From Erwinia sp. HDF1-3R (GTDB lineage: Bacteria > Pseudomonadota > Gammaproteobacteria > Enterobacterales > Enterobacteriaceae), in the NCBI RefSeq assembly GCF_039621855.1, contig NZ_CP155071.1, positions 3,968,001-4,032,000 on the forward strand: a stretch of DNA of 64,000 nucleotides, given 5' to 3'. Below, one piece after another: positions 61,623 to 64,000 of this stretch (position 1 is its first letter; each line of letters starts with the position of its first letter). The notes beneath the pieces are model-generated. The model was not told the DNA's origin, made no database searches, and saw only the letters and a program-made list of their open reading frames with translations. The position numbers and the translations under genes were made by a program.

Positions 61623-62858
61623 TCAGTAAAGCAGACGGGCACGGATAGTGCCTGGAATCGCCTTCATTAGCTGAAGGGCAGTATTCGCAACGTCATGTGA
61701 TGCGTCGATATCAATCACCACATAGCCCATCTGCGGTGTGGTTTGCAGATACTGTGCGGCAATGTTGATGCCCTGCCCGGCAAAAATGTTGTTAAGTGCC
61801 GTTAAGATACCCGGGCGATTCTCGTGAATATGCAGTAAACGACTCTGCTCACCGTGCATCGGCAGCGAGACTTCCGGGAAGTTAACCGCTGAGAGCGTTG
61901 AGCCGTTGTCAGAGTATTTCGCCAGCTTGCCCGCGACTTCGACGCCGATATTTTCCTGCGCTTCCTGCGTTGAACCACCAATATGCGGCGTCAGGATCAC
62001 ATTATCAAATTCGCAAAGCGGTGAATTGAATGGATCGCTGTTGGTCGCAGGTTCTTCCGGGAAAACGTCAATCGCCGCACCGGCCAGATGTTTGTCGGCC
62101 AGCACCTTACACAGCGCAGGAATATCTACCACCGTCCCGCGAGAGGCATTGATCAGCAGCGAGCCCGGCTTCATCATCGCCAGCTCCTCTGGCCCCATCA
62201 TATTCTGCGTCGACGCCGTTTCCGGTACGTGCAGGCTGACCACGTCGCTCATATTCAGCAGCTCGGACAGGTAGCGCACCTGCGTGGCATTACCCAACGG
62301 CAGCTTGTTCTCAATGTCGTAGAAATAGACGTGCATCCCCAGGCTTTCCGCCAGCACACCCAGCTGCATGCCAATATGACCGTAGCCAATGATACCCAGC
62401 TTCTTGCCGCGCGCCTCATAGGACCCCGCCGCCAGCTTATTCCATACGCCCCGGTGGGCTTTGGCATTGGCCATCGGTACGCCACGAAGCATCAACAGCA
62501 GTTCACCGATTACCAGTTCAGCAACGGATCGGGTATTGGAGAAAGGCGCGTTAAAAACCGGGATCCCGCGCTTCGCGGCTGCATTAAGGTCAACCTGATT
62601 GGTTCCGATGCAGAAACAGCCCACCGCTACCAGCTTTTCAGCCGCTGCGAAGATCTCTTCGCTAAGATGCGTGCGTGAGCGGATACCGATAAAGTGCGCA
62701 TCACGAACGGAGGCTTTCAGCGACTCACTGTCCAGCGCGCCTTTATGAAATTCGATGTTGGTATAGCCTGACGCGCGCAGATTATCGATCGCGCTCTGGT
62801 GTACGCCTTCCACCAGCAGGAACTTAATCTTATCTTTCTCCAGTGATACTTTTGACAT
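61623..62858 (-). CDS. serA: D-3-phosphoglycerate dehydrogenase
   Basis: The 411-aa enzyme catalyses the first step of serine synthesis and is feedback-inhibited by serine. It has the NAD-binding motif LGIIGYGHIGMQLGVLAESL, catalytic Arg/Glu/His in LINASRGTVVDIPAL, FPEEPA and LTPHIGGSTQEAQENIG, and a C-terminal ACT domain (LHIHENRPGILTALNNIFAG) that binds serine. Length is one residue more than E. coli SerA. It is in the conserved place between fau and rpiA. Confidence 0.97.
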   Translation of the reverse strand: MSKVSLEKDKIKFLLVEGVHQSAIDNLRASGYTNIEFHKGALDSESLKASVRDAHFIGIRSRTHLSEEIFAAAEKLVAVGCFCIGTNQVDLNAAAKRGIPVFNAPFSNTRSVAELVIGELLLMLRGVPMANAKAHRGVWNKLAAGSYEARGKKLGIIGYGHIGMQLGVLAESLGMHVYFYDIENKLPLGNATQVRYLSELLNMSDVVSLHVPETASTQNMMGPEELAMMKPGSLLINASRGTVVDIPALCKVLADKHLAGAAIDVFPEEPATNSDPFNSPLCEFDNVILTPHIGGSTQEAQENIGVEVAGKLAKYSDNGSTLSAVNFPEVSLPMHGEQSRLLHIHENRPGILTALNNIFAGQGINIAAQYLQTTPQMGYVVIDIDASHDVANTALQLMKAIPGTIRARLLY

Positions 62859-63162
62859 TTCCCGACCCTATTTATCAGACTTCAGAAGGAGCTGACCTCG
62901 CAATATTTTTCAGATATAAGGCAGCCTTCTGTCAAAGTATCAAAATCTACGCCTGCGGCAATACAAACGATTGCCCGGCAGACAGCATGGCAGCGACGCA
63001 TCAGGGGGCAAACTGGCAGATAATCACGGTGTAAATCCTCTCGCCAGTGCGATCGGCCGATCTGCGGGGTTTATGTGACATAAGTCACTATATTTTCAGG
63101 CCTGAAAGAAAAGATGTTTTTTAACTAAAATTATCCCGCGCCCTGAGGCGCAGGTCAGATCC
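62859..63162. other. serA-rpiA intergenic region
   Basis: This 304-bp spacer holds the serA promoter region (serA reads left) and the end of the rpiA transcript. GCGCC-CTGA-GGCGC (63138-63151), with a minus-strand TAATTTTAG tail, is a weak terminator candidate for rpiA. No gene or other signal is apparent. Confidence 0.5.
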
Positions 63163-63819
63163 TCACTGAAGGACTTTAACGCCCTCTGGCGTACCGATTA
63201 AGGCAATATCGGCACCGCGCGCCGCAAACAGCCCGACAGTGACCACGCCAGGCAGTGCATTTATCGCCTTTTCCAGCGCGACGGCATCCATAATCTGAAG
63301 ATTATGCACGTCGAGAATATCGTTACCGTTATCAGTCAGGACATGCTGACGGTATTCCGGCAGCCCACCCAGCTTGACCAGTTCACGCGCCACATAGCTA
63401 CGCGCCATCGGGATGACCTCAACCGGCAGTGGAAAATGACCCAATACGTCCACCTGTTTGGAACTGTCAGCGATGCAGATGAATTTTTCGGCCACGGCGG
63501 CAATAATTTTTTCACGCGTAAGCGCAGCACCGCCGCCTTTGATCATCTGAAGGGAGGCATTAATTTCATCAGCGCCGTCGACATAAACCGACAGGGAGTC
63601 AACCTCGTTCAGATCGAAAACCGGTATTCCCAGCGCCTTTAATAACGCGGTAGAGGCATCGGAGCTGGATACGGCTCCTTCAATCTGGTGCCTGACAGAC
63701 CCCAGCGCATCGATAAAATGAGCGGCGGTAGACCCCGTACCTACGCCAACAATCGTTCCCGGCTGTACGTATTTCAGTGCGGCCCAGCCGACCGCCTTTT
63801 TCAGTTCATCCTGCGTCAT
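63163..63819 (-). CDS. rpiA: Ribose-5-phosphate isomerase A
   Basis: The 218-aa enzyme interconverts ribose-5-phosphate and ribulose-5-phosphate in the pentose phosphate pathway. Active-site loops are visible: [58 protein letters not shown] (catalytic Asp and Glu) and [23 protein letters not shown] 63819 ([12 protein letters not shown]) matches E. coli RpiA; the open frame runs further upstream from a TTG without similarity. Confidence 0.96.
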   Translation of the reverse strand: MTQDELKKAVGWAALKYVQPGTIVGVGTGSTAAHFIDALGSVRHQIEGAVSSSDASTALLKALGIPVFDLNEVDSLSVYVDGADEINASLQMIKGGGAALTREKIIAAVAEKFICIADSSKQVDVLGHFPLPVEVIPMARSYVARELVKLGGLPEYRQHVLTDNGNDILDVHNLQIMDAVALEKAINALPGVVTVGLFAARGADIALIGTPEGVKVLQ

Positions 63820-64000
63820 AATATGTTTAGAATCCGTACTGATACTGTGTGCGCGTAGTATAAAACAACCCTTGCAGAAAACAGCGCATTTGTTGTCAGT
63901 CTGGAAGACAGCCCACAAACAAGCGGAGGGTTAAGCACGTTATTGCGCAGGGAAAGCGAGAAAAAATGTGGCATAGTGCTGATTCCTCACCTGAAAGAGA

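Overview
The window is a chromosomal segment of an enterobacterium, most likely Erwiniaceae (Erwinia/Pantoea type). Two observations support this. First, the right half keeps the gene order known from E. coli: lysS-prfB-recJ-dsbC-xerD, fldB, cptA-sdhE, ygfZ, trhA, bglA-ygfF, gcvPHT, ubiI-ubiH-pepP-ygfB, zapA-6S RNA-fau, serA and rpiA. Second, a candidate type III effector gene sits behind a good match to an HrpL (hrp box) promoter, which points to a plant-associated lineage. The species cannot be named from the sequence alone.

Layout. 1-15300 is an AT-richer accessory block. It holds a giant inverse autotransporter/invasin of 3847 aa with about 31 tandem Ig-like repeats of about 99 aa, a small secreted fimbrial-adhesin-like protein, and an IbrA/IbrB pair (PAPS-reductase-like plus ParB-like). 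15306-17845 is an orphan type VI secretion cargo pair: a PAAR domain fused to a DUF2235 (Tle1-type lipase), followed by a DUF2931 lipoprotein that is probably its immunity protein. 18013-23532 holds an FtsI/PBP3 paralog, an OmrA/OmrB-type small RNA, a BisC-like molybdoenzyme and galR. 23561-28050 is a cellobiose/lactose-type PTS locus (IIC, 6-phospho-beta-glucosidase, IIB, an UxuR-like regulator, and a divergent IIA) placed between galR and lysA, which are neighbours in E. coli.

28115-33103 is lysA and lysR. Their normally short shared intergenic region is split by about 2.7 kb: a 96-bp direct repeat including the first codons of lysR, a 270-bp internally deleted IS26-like element, a second PAAR cargo gene (DUF3289 C-terminus) with a DUF943 protein, and the 3' end of an IS256-family transposase. 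33206-36150 carries an MFS exporter, a VapBC toxin-antitoxin pair and a lipoprotein with a trypsin-like catalytic triad.

36268-64000 is mostly core genome: translation (lysS, prfB with its programmed +1 frameshift), recombination and disulfide isomerisation (recJ, dsbC, xerD), one-carbon metabolism (gcvTHP, fau, serA, ygfZ), ubiquinone hydroxylases, zapA, 6S RNA and rpiA. The main accessory insertion here is the HrpL-type effector gene between gcvT and ubiI. PurR-box matches lie upstream of both gcvT and an HD-domain phosphohydrolase.

The accessory genes together suggest a host- and competitor-interacting bacterium: giant adhesin, possible adhesin regulators, two type VI cargo modules, a type III effector, and a beta-glucoside uptake locus suited to plant material. 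All functional calls rest on motif and family recognition by eye, and no database searches were run.
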